This document shows, piece after piece, positions 1 through 11,280 of a DNA stretch of 64,000 nucleotides. This DNA comes from JALOAT01 sp041685115. Its GTDB lineage: Bacteria; Pseudomonadota; Gammaproteobacteria; Thiohalomonadales; Thiohalomonadaceae. The position numbers were made by a program, and so were the translations under genes. The stretch lies in assembly GCA_041685115.1 (NCBI GenBank), contig JAWLGK010000018.1:12128-76127 (forward strand), written 5' to 3'. How positions within the stretch are numbered: position 1 is the first letter of the stretch; every line of letters begins with the position of its first letter. Under the pieces are notes generated by a model. It did no database searches. It was not told where the DNA came from and saw only the letters and a program-made list of their open reading frames with translations.

Positions 1-162
1 GCTCTCGTCACTCACATGCACGTATTCGAGCATGCCTTCGTAGCCGCAATCGAGGCAGGTACCCCAGCCCTTGTAGATTTTCTCGACCATGTACGCCTTT
101 GCGCCGGACACGCCGGTATGATGACACAAGCATTCCGGCCGCCGGGAGTTTTTGCAACCCAT
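1..162 (-). CDS. Partial small Cys-rich hypothetical protein (runs off the left edge)
   Basis: An open frame on the minus strand starts at an ATG at 162 and runs for 54 codons off the window edge. A stop codon lies in frame just upstream of the ATG. The visible part has four Cys in two pairs, CLC near residue 12 and CLDC near residue 38, followed by a hydrophilic stretch ending near VHVSDES. Paired Cys of this type are common in small metal-binding proteins, but I recognise no family. No clear ribosome binding site precedes the ATG, so a downstream ATG before VEKIYKGWG is possible. It diverges from the chemoreceptor gene to its right. The call rests on frame openness and composition only. Confidence 0.4.
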   Translation of the reverse strand, partial: MGCKNSRRPECLCHHTGVSGAKAYMVEKIYKGWGTCLDCGYEGMLEYVHVSDES

Positions 163-235
163 GCGGCATTAAAGAATTGCCTCAATCCGTCGTTAAACCG
201 GCTAATTGACAACCCTTGATTCCGGAGCGGTGTCC

Positions 236-1897
236 GTGAACCTACTGAACAAACTCAGCATCAAATTCCGACTCGTCCTGCTCACCGCAGCGTTCGCCCT
301 GCTCCTGGTGGTCATAGGCAGCTTCGGCGTCCGCTCCATGGGCGAGGCCGAGCACAACCTCGTATCGCTCTACGAACACCGGATGGTGCCGTCCAGTGAG
401 CTGAGCCAGGTCCTCGAGAACCTGCAGACGGCGCGCGCCCAGGTGCTGCTCAGCCTGCAGCACGACCCGACCAGCGCCTTCGCCGCCATGCACGATCACC
501 CGCTGTCCATGCACATCGATGCCGTGGAGACCGCGATCGCAAATGCCGAGAAGGCCTGGGAGCGTTATCAGCGAAGCATCCTCGCGGAAACCCCCGAGTC
601 CAGGCAGGCCGTCGCCGAGTTCAGCCGTCTGCTGGAGAGCTACATCCGTGACGGCATTCGCCCAGCGGTGCAACAGCTCAGTGACGGGCGCTACACCGAT
701 GCGAACCGGGTGGTCCTGCAAAAGATCAACCCCATCTACAATCCGGCCAGCGAGAAGGTCCGTGAGATGTTCGTTCACCACCTCACGAAGGCGCGGGCGG
801 CCTACGACCACGCCGTCCATGAAAACGAGACCCTGCGCACAGTCTCGCTGCTGCTCCTGCTGGGCGGCATCGGCGCCAATGTCCTGCTCGCCTACATCAC
901 CATCCGCAGCATCGCGCGCGGCGTGAATGAAATCGACCAGGCCAGCACGCAGTTCGCCGACGGCGAGCTGCACGTGCGCGTCGGCTACGACGGTAAGGAC
1001 GAACTGGGGCATATCGCCAGCGGCTTCAACCGTATGGCCGACAGCTTCAGCGGGACCATCCGTCAGCTTGCCAGTGCGACGGCGCAGCTGGCGTCCGCCG
1101 CCGAGGAGACCTCGGCCGTCACCCGTGAGACCAGCGACGGTATCACGCGCCAACAGTCCGAGACCGACCAGGTCGCCACGGCCATGAACGAGATGAACGC
1201 CACGGTGCACGAGGTGGCCCGCAGCGCATCGCAGGCGGCGCAGGCGGCGCACGCGGCCGAAGAAGAGGCCATGAAGGGCAAGCGTGTGGTTGCCCAGACC
1301 CTGGAGGTGATCGACAGCCTGGCCCATGATGTGGAACAGTCCGCGGAAGTGATCCGTGCGCTGGAGCAGGAGAGCGGCAACATCGGTACCGTGCTGGACG
1401 TGATTCGCGGCATCGCCGAGCAGACCAACCTGCTTGCCCTCAACGCGGCCATCGAGGCAGCGCGTGCCGGCGAACAGGGGCGCGGCTTTGCGGTGGTGGC
1501 GGACGAGGTACGCACCCTGGCCTCACGCACCCAGCAGTCCACCCAGGAAATCCAGGCCATGATCGAGCGCCTGCAGCGCGGTACGAGCGATGCAGTACGG
1601 GCCATGGAAAAGAGCCGCAGCCAGGCCCAGGCCGGCGTGGATCAGGCCGCCTCCACCGGCACGTCTCTCGACGCCATCGTCGGCGCCGTAAAGACCATCA
1701 ACGACATGAACACCCAGATCGCCAGTGCCTCGGAGGAGCAGAGCGCGGTCGCGGAGGAGATCAACAAGAACATCACCAACATCAGCGACGTGGCCCAGCA
1801 CACCGCCGACGGGGCTTCGCAGACCGCCTCGGCCAGCCAGCAGTTGGCCCAACTCGCCGAGGAACTGCAAGGACTGGTGAGCCGCTTCAGGATGTAA
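236..1897 (+). CDS. Methyl-accepting chemotaxis protein
   Basis: This is an inner-membrane chemoreceptor that would signal through CheW/CheA. Of several in-frame starts I chose the GTG at 236, because GGAG lies 8 nt upstream and translation begins MNLLNKLSIKF directly before the first membrane helix (about residues 10-30). A helical periplasmic domain follows (about 31-195, four-helix-bundle-like), then a second membrane helix (about 200-220), a HAMP domain, and a long cytoplasmic signalling coiled coil. The hairpin tip is the classic EQTNLLALNAAIEAARAGE. The protein ends at SRFRM with no CheR-tethering pentapeptide. No chemotaxis genes are adjacent, so it is an orphan receptor. The ligand cannot be read from the sequence. 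Length (553 aa) is normal. Confidence 0.93.
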   Translation: MNLLNKLSIKFRLVLLTAAFALLLVVIGSFGVRSMGEAEHNLVSLYEHRMVPSSELSQVLENLQTARAQVLLSLQHDPTSAFAAMHDHPLSMHIDAVETAIANAEKAWERYQRSILAETPESRQAVAEFSRLLESYIRDGIRPAVQQLSDGRYTDANRVVLQKINPIYNPASEKVREMFVHHLTKARAAYDHAVHENETLRTVSLLLLLGGIGANVLLAYITIRSIARGVNEIDQASTQFADGELHVRVGYDGKDELGHIASGFNRMADSFSGTIRQLASATAQLASAAEETSAVTRETSDGITRQQSETDQVATAMNEMNATVHEVARSASQAAQAAHAAEEEAMKGKRVVAQTLEVIDSLAHDVEQSAEVIRALEQESGNIGTVLDVIRGIAEQTNLLALNAAIEAARAGEQGRGFAVVADEVRTLASRTQQSTQEIQAMIERLQRGTSDAVRAMEKSRSQAQAGVDQAASTGTSLDAIVGAVKTINDMNTQIASASEEQSAVAEEINKNITNISDVAQHTADGASQTASASQQLAQLAEELQGLVSRFRM

Positions 1898-1912
1898 GCC
1901 GACCACGCCGGG

Positions 1913-1946
1913 ATGAAAACGCCGGGCATGGTCCCGGCGTTTTCAT
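1913..1946 (+). terminator. Rho-independent terminator after the chemoreceptor gene
   Basis: A perfect 14-bp inverted repeat (1913-1926 with 1933-1946) has a 6-nt loop. The stem is GC-rich at its core (CGCCGGG/CCCGGCG) and ends in AAAA/TTTT, so it can act on either strand. It lies 16 nt past the chemoreceptor stop codon. Confidence 0.8.
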
Positions 1947-1990
1947 GTGCACGCAGCTCGACTTTGTCGCCCGGATGGAATGGCAGATAC

Positions 1991-2018
1991 AAAAACGGCG
2001 GCCGAGGCCGCCGTTTTT
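1991..2018 (-). terminator. Rho-independent terminator after htpG
   Basis: A perfect 12-bp stem (1991-2002 with 2007-2018) has a 4-nt loop, with A5 on one side and T5 on the other. On the minus strand it follows the htpG stop codon by 7 nt. With the 1913-1946 hairpin it separates two convergent genes. Confidence 0.85.
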
Positions 2019-2025
2019 GCAGATG

Positions 2026-3918
<1,893 letters not shown>

Positions 3919-4066
3919 GCTCTTGCTCACTCCTCACAGAAAAATTGAAACGTCACGATCAGCACGCTGTACACGGTCTGGAAAACGGGAACTTTCCCGA
4001 TATCACCCCAGGGCCCGATGGCATGTACTGCACATCCTGTATGGGGTTATTTCTTCGAGACGGAGC

Positions 4067-4095
4067 ACATAGGGTCACCACGGGGCAGATTCAAG
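4067..4095 (-). promoter_or_regulatory. Candidate sigma-32 heat-shock promoter for htpG
   Basis: Read on the minus strand the sequence is CTTGAAT, 14 nt, CCCTATGT. This is close to the sigma-32 consensus CTTGAAA-N(13-15)-CCCCATNT. It would start transcription roughly 140 nt before the htpG start codon. Pattern match by eye only. Confidence 0.55.
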
Positions 4096-4168
4096 GGGCC
4101 GGTCGGCTCGCAAACCCCGGGACCCTATGCTTGAATTGGGCACGATAAAAACAATCCTCCGGAAAACC

Positions 4169-5800
4169 ATGGACATCCTAACCATCCCCACGCGCCCCTT
4201 CGAAGGACAAAAGCTCGGGACCTCCGGCCTGCGCAAGAAAGTAGAGGTTTTCAAGCAGCCCCATTACCTGGAGAACTTCGTCCAGTCCGTGTTCGACACC
4301 CTGCCCGGCCACGAGGGCCAGACCCTGGTGCTCGGCGGCGACGGCCGCTTCTACAACCGCGAGGCCATCCACACCATCCTGCGCATGGCGGCGGCCAACG
4401 GCTTCGGCCGCGTGCTGGTGGGCCGCGGTGGTCTGCTCTCCACCCCGGCCGCCTCCGCCGTCATCCGCAAACACCAGGCCTTCGGCGGGCTGGTGCTCTC
4501 GGCAAGCCACAACCCGGGCGGACCGGACGGAGACTTCGGCATCAAGTACAACATCGGCAACGGTGGCCCCGCCCCGGAGCGGATCACCGAGGCCATCCAC
4601 ACCCGCAGCCGTGAAATCACCGAATACAAGACCCTCAAGTTCGAGGAAATCCCCCTCGATGTCTGCGGCACCTACAACCTCATGGGCACCACCGTGGAGG
4701 TCATCGATTCGGTGATCGAGTATGCGGAGTTGATGGAGTCGCTGTTCGACTTCGAGGCCATCCGCACCCTGCTCAAGAGTGGTTTCCGCATGCGCTTCGA
4801 CGCCATGCACGCCATCACCGGCCCCTACGCCACCGAGATCATCGAGCGCCGCCTGTGTGCGCCGGCCGGCACGGTCATGAACGGCACGCCCAAGCCGGAC
4901 TTCGGCGGCGGCCACCCGGACCCCAACCTCACCTATGCCCACGAGCTGGTGGAGATCATGTACGGCGATGACGCCCCCGACTTCGGCGCCGCATCGGACG
5001 GTGACGGCGATCGCAACATGATCCTGGGTCGGCACTTCTTCGTGACACCCTCGGACAGTCTGGCCGTCATCGCCGCCAATGCCGAACACGTACCCGGCTA
5101 CCGCGGCCGCGTGACCGGGGTGGCACGCTCCATGCCCACCAGCGCCGCCGCCGACCGGGTGGCCGCGGCCCTGGGCTTCGAGTGCTTCGAGACGCCGACC
5201 GGCTGGAAGTTCTTCGGCAACCTGCTGGATGCCGGGCGCATCACCTTCTGCGGTGAGGAGAGTTTCGGTTCCGGTTCCGACCACGTGCGCGAGAAGGACG
5301 GCCTGTGGGCCGTGCTGTACTGGCTCAACATCCTCGCCGCGCGTCGCGAGTCCGTGGAGGACATCCTGCGCCACCACTGGCAGCGCTTCGGCCGCGACTA
5401 CTACACCCGTCACGACTACGAGGAAGTCGACGCCACCGTGGCCAAGGCCCTCTATGGCGACCTCAAGGCGCGCCTGCCCGCGCTGCTGGGCCAGCGCTTC
5501 GGCACACGCACCGTCACACTCGCCGACGACTTCGCCTACACCGATCCCATCGACGGCAGCGTGAGCGGCGGCCAGGGACTGCGCATTCTTTTCGATGACG
5601 GCGCACGCGTGGTACTGCGGCTGTCCGGCACCGGCACCGTCGGCGCCACGCTGCGCGTGTACGTGGAACGCTATGAAGCCGATTCGGCTTGCCACGATCT
5701 GGATCCGCAGGTCGCACTCGCCGAGCTCATCGAGCTCGTCGACGCATTGAGTCAATTGAAACAGCGCACGGGCCGCATGCAGCCGTCCGTGATCACCTGA
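4169..5800 (+). CDS. pgm: Alpha-D-phosphoglucomutase (PGM1-type)
   Basis: Interconverts glucose-1-phosphate and glucose-6-phosphate in glycogen and nucleotide-sugar metabolism. The start at 4169 gives MDILTIPTRPFEGQKLGTSG, the usual beginning of the eukaryote-like PGM1 subfamily; an in-frame ATG 42 nt upstream is less likely. The phosphoserine loop is SASHNPGGPDGDFGIKYN (domain 1), the Mg-binding loop is DGDGDRN (domain 2), the sugar-binding motif is GEESFGSGSDH (domain 3), and the phosphate-binding RLSGTGTVGATLR is near the C-terminus. Length (543 aa) matches the family. It stands alone between htpG and ppsA. All catalytic motifs are present, so it should be active. Confidence 0.95.
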   Translation: MDILTIPTRPFEGQKLGTSGLRKKVEVFKQPHYLENFVQSVFDTLPGHEGQTLVLGGDGRFYNREAIHTILRMAAANGFGRVLVGRGGLLSTPAASAVIRKHQAFGGLVLSASHNPGGPDGDFGIKYNIGNGGPAPERITEAIHTRSREITEYKTLKFEEIPLDVCGTYNLMGTTVEVIDSVIEYAELMESLFDFEAIRTLLKSGFRMRFDAMHAITGPYATEIIERRLCAPAGTVMNGTPKPDFGGGHPDPNLTYAHELVEIMYGDDAPDFGAASDGDGDRNMILGRHFFVTPSDSLAVIAANAEHVPGYRGRVTGVARSMPTSAAADRVAAALGFECFETPTGWKFFGNLLDAGRITFCGEESFGSGSDHVREKDGLWAVLYWLNILAARRESVEDILRHHWQRFGRDYYTRHDYEEVDATVAKALYGDLKARLPALLGQRFGTRTVTLADDFAYTDPIDGSVSGGQGLRILFDDGARVVLRLSGTGTVGATLRVYVERYEADSACHDLDPQVALAELIELVDALSQLKQRTGRMQPSVIT

Positions 5801-5912
5801 GCAGAGAACGCCAAGAATGTGAGTAGTCGGCTCGCAATGTGCTTAAGCCTCTCCTTGGCGAGAGTGCGCTTTGCGCTCTCATCGCGCGGAGCAGTAGTCC
5901 CGCAGTGTTGAA

Positions 5913-5934
5913 CGGCACAGTGCCTGCTGTGCCG
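5913..5934 (+). other. Hairpin in the ppsA leader
   Basis: A perfect 8-bp stem (CGGCACAG 5913-5920 with CTGTGCCG 5927-5934) has a 6-nt loop. It sits 7 nt before a terminator-like hairpin and about 70 nt before ppsA. It may be part of a leader structure, or the 3' end of the pgm transcript. Confidence 0.4.
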
Positions 5935-5941
5935 CATGCCT

Positions 5942-5967
5942 GGAGGCCGCACACGCCTCCGTTTTTT
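5942..5967 (+). terminator. Rho-independent terminator between pgm and ppsA, or ppsA attenuator
   Basis: The stem GGAGGC/GCCTCC has a 7-nt loop and is followed directly by GTTTTTT. It lies 140 nt past the pgm stop but only 39 nt before the ppsA start codon. Either ppsA has a very short leader initiating after it, or it works as an attenuator in a longer ppsA leader. Confidence 0.7.
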
Positions 5968-6006
5968 GACCGGGCCTTGACCGGGGTGTAAGGGAGAAAT
6001 GCGACA

Positions 6007-8391
<2,385 letters not shown>

Positions 8392-8403
8392 AAGAGTGAA
8401 CCA

Positions 8404-8441
8404 CGGAGAAGGGGCATGGGTCGGGACATTCCCCTTCTCCG
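8404..8441. repeat. Long hairpin downstream of ppsA
   Basis: An 11-bp perfect inverted repeat (8404-8414 with 8431-8441) has a 16-nt loop. The left arm CCACGGAGAAGGGG belongs to the CCACGGAG-type intergenic repeats seen elsewhere in the window. There is no T-run, so I do not call it a rho-independent terminator, though it may protect the ppsA mRNA 3' end. Confidence 0.45.
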
Positions 8442-8520
8442 TAGGTCACGTTGGCGCGTAGCGCCTACGTGACGATGTGCGGCATGAAGCTGTCACGTAG
8501 CTGCGCAACGTGACCTACGG
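8439..8520. repeat. 82-bp palindromic REP-like element
   Basis: The outer arms are a perfect 14-bp inverted repeat, CCGTAGGTCACGTT (8439-8452) and AACGTGACCTACGG (8507-8520). Inside are two smaller hairpins: GTCACGT-T-GGCGC with its near-complement (8445-8473) and GTCACGT/ACGTGAC (8492-8514). A degenerate relative lies at 43734-43762. The nested palindromes and intergenic site resemble REP/BIME elements. Confidence 0.6.
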
Positions 8521-8946
8521 ACTCCCACAGGAATGACTTTCCCCGTGTACCCCGTGTTGATGCTTCTTCTTGGCTCTTCCGCAGAATTTATGGGTACACG
8601 TTGGGGGCATACGTTCATAGCGGCATGATTGCGCTGTGGTTTCCGAACTCAACAAGGACATCTTCTTTCTGAGGGCGAGAAATTATCGAAAGGTCTGACG
8701 ATGGATAGACGGGGAACGAAGCGTCCCCTCTCCCTCCGGGAGAGGGGGTAAGAAGGCTGGTGCCCACGGCAAAAAAGTGACTAAGAGACAGCCCGGAGGG
8801 AAAGGAGCGTTCCGTGAGGGGGCCTGTGGAAAAGTGACCAGTTTCTCCCGGAAGGAATGGGGCGCTCAGGGCCACCCACAAATTCTGCGGAGGAGCCTTC
8901 TTCTTGCCGTGGCCGTCCGTGGCCTCCGTGGTTGATTTGTTCTTCG
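8521..8946. other. Gene-free stretch
   Basis: I see no coding frame with recognisable protein sequence here. It holds a purine-rich segment (CTCTCCCTCCGGGAGAGGGGG, a short palindrome near 8728-8748) and, near 8919-8936, the CCGTGGCCTCCGTGGTT motif of the window's intergenic repeat family. It looks like non-coding spacer built from repeat debris. Confidence 0.5.
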
Positions 8947-8980
8947 AAAAAAAAAGCCGCTTCGTTGCCGAAGCGGCTTT
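8947..8980 (-). terminator. Rho-independent terminator of the S24 peptidase gene
   Basis: A 12-bp stem (8953-8964 with 8969-8980) has a 4-nt loop. On the minus strand it is followed by an uninterrupted T-run (A-run at 8947-8955 on the plus strand). It lies about 40 nt past the stop codon of the S24 peptidase gene. Confidence 0.85.
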
Positions 8981-9020
8981 ACCGCGTTAAGGGCGCGGCC
9001 CTCCCCCCTTGTTCGTTACG

Positions 9021-9482
9021 CTACAGAGCGCGAATCACACCCGTGACGATGCCGAGGATCTGCACCTCTTCGTTGCGCAGGATAATAGGTTTCATGGCCG
9101 GGTTCGCCGGTTGCAGGCGGATGCCTTCCGCCTCCACGTAAAATTTTTTCAGCGTCACTGTCTCGCCGTTGATCATGGCGACCACCGACTGGCCGTTTTC
9201 TGCCGTCTCGCGTTTTTCGATGACGATGACGTCACCGTCCTGGATGTTGTCGTCGACCATGGAATGGCCGCGCACACGCAGCGCATAACAATTCCTGCGC
9301 ACCATCTGTGCGGGAACGGCGATACGCCCTTCACTGGCGCAGAGGTCCACGGGCAGGCCGGCACTGACGTATCCGAGCAGCGGGATCTCCGCCATCGCGG
9401 CTGCTTCGAGCGCCACGTCCTCAAGCTCCGGGCTCCAAACGGGGCGGCGCTGCCTGGCAAGAAGGTAAGAAATGTCCGCCAT
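9021..9482 (-). CDS. LexA/UmuD-like S24 peptidase lacking the DNA-binding domain
   Basis: A 153-aa protein matching the self-cleaving C-terminal half of LexA. It has the cleavage region IPLLGYVSAGLP with Ala-Gly, the catalytic Ser in RGHSMVDDNIQDGD, the catalytic Lys in GETVTLKKF, and the LexA-like end ILGIVTGVIRAL. GGAG lies 8 nt upstream of the ATG at 9482. LexA is about 200 aa with an N-terminal winged helix; here only about 30 residues precede the cleavage region, with no helix-turn-helix, and the upstream sequence belongs to divergent sco1. It is therefore closer in build to UmuD than to a full repressor, but no umuC is adjacent. It could be a UmuD-like accessory or a LexA-like regulator acting through a partner. 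Own terminator downstream. Confidence 0.85.
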   Translation of the reverse strand: MADISYLLARQRRPVWSPELEDVALEAAAMAEIPLLGYVSAGLPVDLCASEGRIAVPAQMVRRNCYALRVRGHSMVDDNIQDGDVIVIEKRETAENGQSVVAMINGETVTLKKFYVEAEGIRLQPANPAMKPIILRNEEVQILGIVTGVIRAL

Positions 9483-9530
9483 CGCGTGTTCTCCACTCCC
9501 ATGTCGTCTCAAGGACGTATACTACGCGCC

Positions 9531-10169
9531 ATGAACCGACGTTATCCCATGCTCATTGCCGCCGGCCTCGCCCTCGGGCTTGGCATTGCCGCCGGCGTGC
9601 TGTTCTGGCCCCGTTCCGGGGCGCTGTTGCCGCCCGCCGAACTGGCGGCCCCGCTGTTGCCCGAACCGCGCACCATCACGCCCTTCCAGCTTACGGCACA
9701 GGACGGGACGGTACTCGATGCATCGCGTCTGCGCGGCAAGTGGTCGCTGGTCTTCATCGGCTACACCCACTGCCCCGACGTCTGCCCCACCACGTTGAAT
9801 ACCCTGGCGGGCACGGCCAAACAGCTACAGGCGTCACCCGAGGGCCTTGACCATACCCAGTTCGTTTTTGTCTCGGTAGACCCCAAACGGGATAGCCCCA
9901 CCCACCTCAAGGACTATCTGGGCTTCTTCCATCCCGCCTTCCTGGGGGCCACGGGCGAGCGCGAGCAAATCGATCGGCTGGTCCGGCAATTGGGCGCCAT
10001 CTACATGTTCGAAGGCGACACCAGCAGCGACAATTACATCGTCAATCATTCAGCGACCTTGTATCTCATCGATCCGCAAGGCCGTTTTTACGCTCGCCTG
10101 CAGCCGCCCCATGAGCCCGCACAAATCACCGACCTGCTCACCCGTATCCGCCGTCATTACGAACGCTGA
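9531..10169 (+). CDS. SCO1/SenC family copper chaperone
   Basis: Membrane-anchored, periplasm-facing thioredoxin-fold protein that delivers copper to the CuA site of cytochrome c oxidase. An N-terminal hydrophobic segment (about residues 8-25) acts as anchor. The copper ligands are the Cys pair in YTHCPDVCPTT and the distal His in YIVNHSATLYLIDP. Length 212 aa is normal. I chose the ATG at 9531, with AAGGA upstream at somewhat long spacing; an in-frame ATG at 9501 has no ribosome binding site. It is 2 nt from psd, so the two are probably cotranscribed, and it diverges from the S24 peptidase gene. No oxidase genes are in the window. Confidence 0.92.
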   Translation: MNRRYPMLIAAGLALGLGIAAGVLFWPRSGALLPPAELAAPLLPEPRTITPFQLTAQDGTVLDASRLRGKWSLVFIGYTHCPDVCPTTLNTLAGTAKQLQASPEGLDHTQFVFVSVDPKRDSPTHLKDYLGFFHPAFLGATGEREQIDRLVRQLGAIYMFEGDTSSDNYIVNHSATLYLIDPQGRFYARLQPPHEPAQITDLLTRIRRHYER

Positions 10170-10171
10170 AG

Positions 10172-11047
10172 ATGGAATCGCAACGTACCGCCTCCCTCAC
10201 GGACTACCTCAAGGCCTTGCCGCAGTACCTGATGCCCGGCCACCTGCTCTCCCTCGGCATGCTTTGGCTCACCCGTGTGCGTCATGAGGGCTTCAAGAAC
10301 CACCTTATTCAGTGGTTCATCAAGCAGTTCCGCATCGACATGAGCCAGGCGGCGGAGAGCGACCCGCACGCCTATACGGATTTCAACAGCTTTTTCACCC
10401 GTGCCCTGAAGCCGGGCATGCGCCCGCTGGACACGGCGCCGGAAGCGGTATGCTCGCCGGTGGACGGCACCATCAGCCAGCTCGGTACCATCGAGCACGG
10501 CCGCGTATTCCAGGCCAAGGGGCACGACTTCTCGGTGCAGGAACTGCTCGGCGGCGACGAACTGGCCGAGCCTTTCCAGGGCGGCCGCTTCGCCACCATC
10601 TATCTCTCGCCCCGTGACTACCACCGCATCCATATCCCCGTGGATGGCAGGCTGCGCGGCATGCTGCACGTGCCGGGCCGTCTGTTCAGCGTAAATCCGG
10701 CCACCACACGCGCCATTCCGCGTCTGTTCGCGCGCAACGAGCGCGTGGTCGCCCTGTTCGATACGGAACTGGGTCCCATGGCCATGGTGATGGTCGGCGC
10801 CGTGTTCGTCGGCAGCATCGAGACCGTCTGGCACGGCGTGGTAACGCCGCCTGCCGGCAAGATCGTGCGCGCCTGGCGCTATGACGGCGCGCAGCCACAG
10901 CGCTTCGATAAAGGCGACGAGATCGGCCGCTTCAATATGGGTTCAACCGTAATCCTGCTGTTCGGCCCCGGTGCCCTCGCCTGGGAAGAAAGCCTCGCTG
11001 CACAGACACCGGTGCTGATGGGGCAGCGCATCGGCCAGCGCTCCTAA
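10172..11047 (+). CDS. psd: Phosphatidylserine decarboxylase proenzyme
   Basis: Inner-membrane pyruvoyl enzyme that makes phosphatidylethanolamine from phosphatidylserine. The self-cleavage site is the Gly-Ser bond in NMGSTVILLF near residue 255, where the Ser becomes the pyruvoyl group of the alpha chain. SPRDYHRIHIPVDG holds the conserved active-site His. SPVDGTISQLG is the conserved Asp-containing motif. Length (291 aa) matches short proteobacterial Psd. The start codon is 2 nt after the sco1-like stop, implying cotranscription. No terminator with a T-run is visible in the 230 nt that follow. Confidence 0.95.
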   Translation: MESQRTASLTDYLKALPQYLMPGHLLSLGMLWLTRVRHEGFKNHLIQWFIKQFRIDMSQAAESDPHAYTDFNSFFTRALKPGMRPLDTAPEAVCSPVDGTISQLGTIEHGRVFQAKGHDFSVQELLGGDELAEPFQGGRFATIYLSPRDYHRIHIPVDGRLRGMLHVPGRLFSVNPATTRAIPRLFARNERVVALFDTELGPMAMVMVGAVFVGSIETVWHGVVTPPAGKIVRAWRYDGAQPQRFDKGDEIGRFNMGSTVILLFGPGALAWEESLAAQTPVLMGQRIGQRS

Positions 11048-11280
11048 CAGCAAGATAATCCGTTTGCCGTAGGGTTCATCTGCCACGCTCACCTCGTACG
11101 TTCAGCTCGCAAAAACACCAATCAGCCCCGTTGTGCCCCCTAGTCGCCGTGCGTCGAACGCCCGCGTGTTCCAAATGCGGGAGCCAAGCCGAGGCGGGCA
11201 CTATGAAGCGGAGAGAAGACTGACGTCTCCCCTCCGCATTCCGTCGGCTTGCATGGCAGGTCGCTTCCCTTCGTGCGCGT

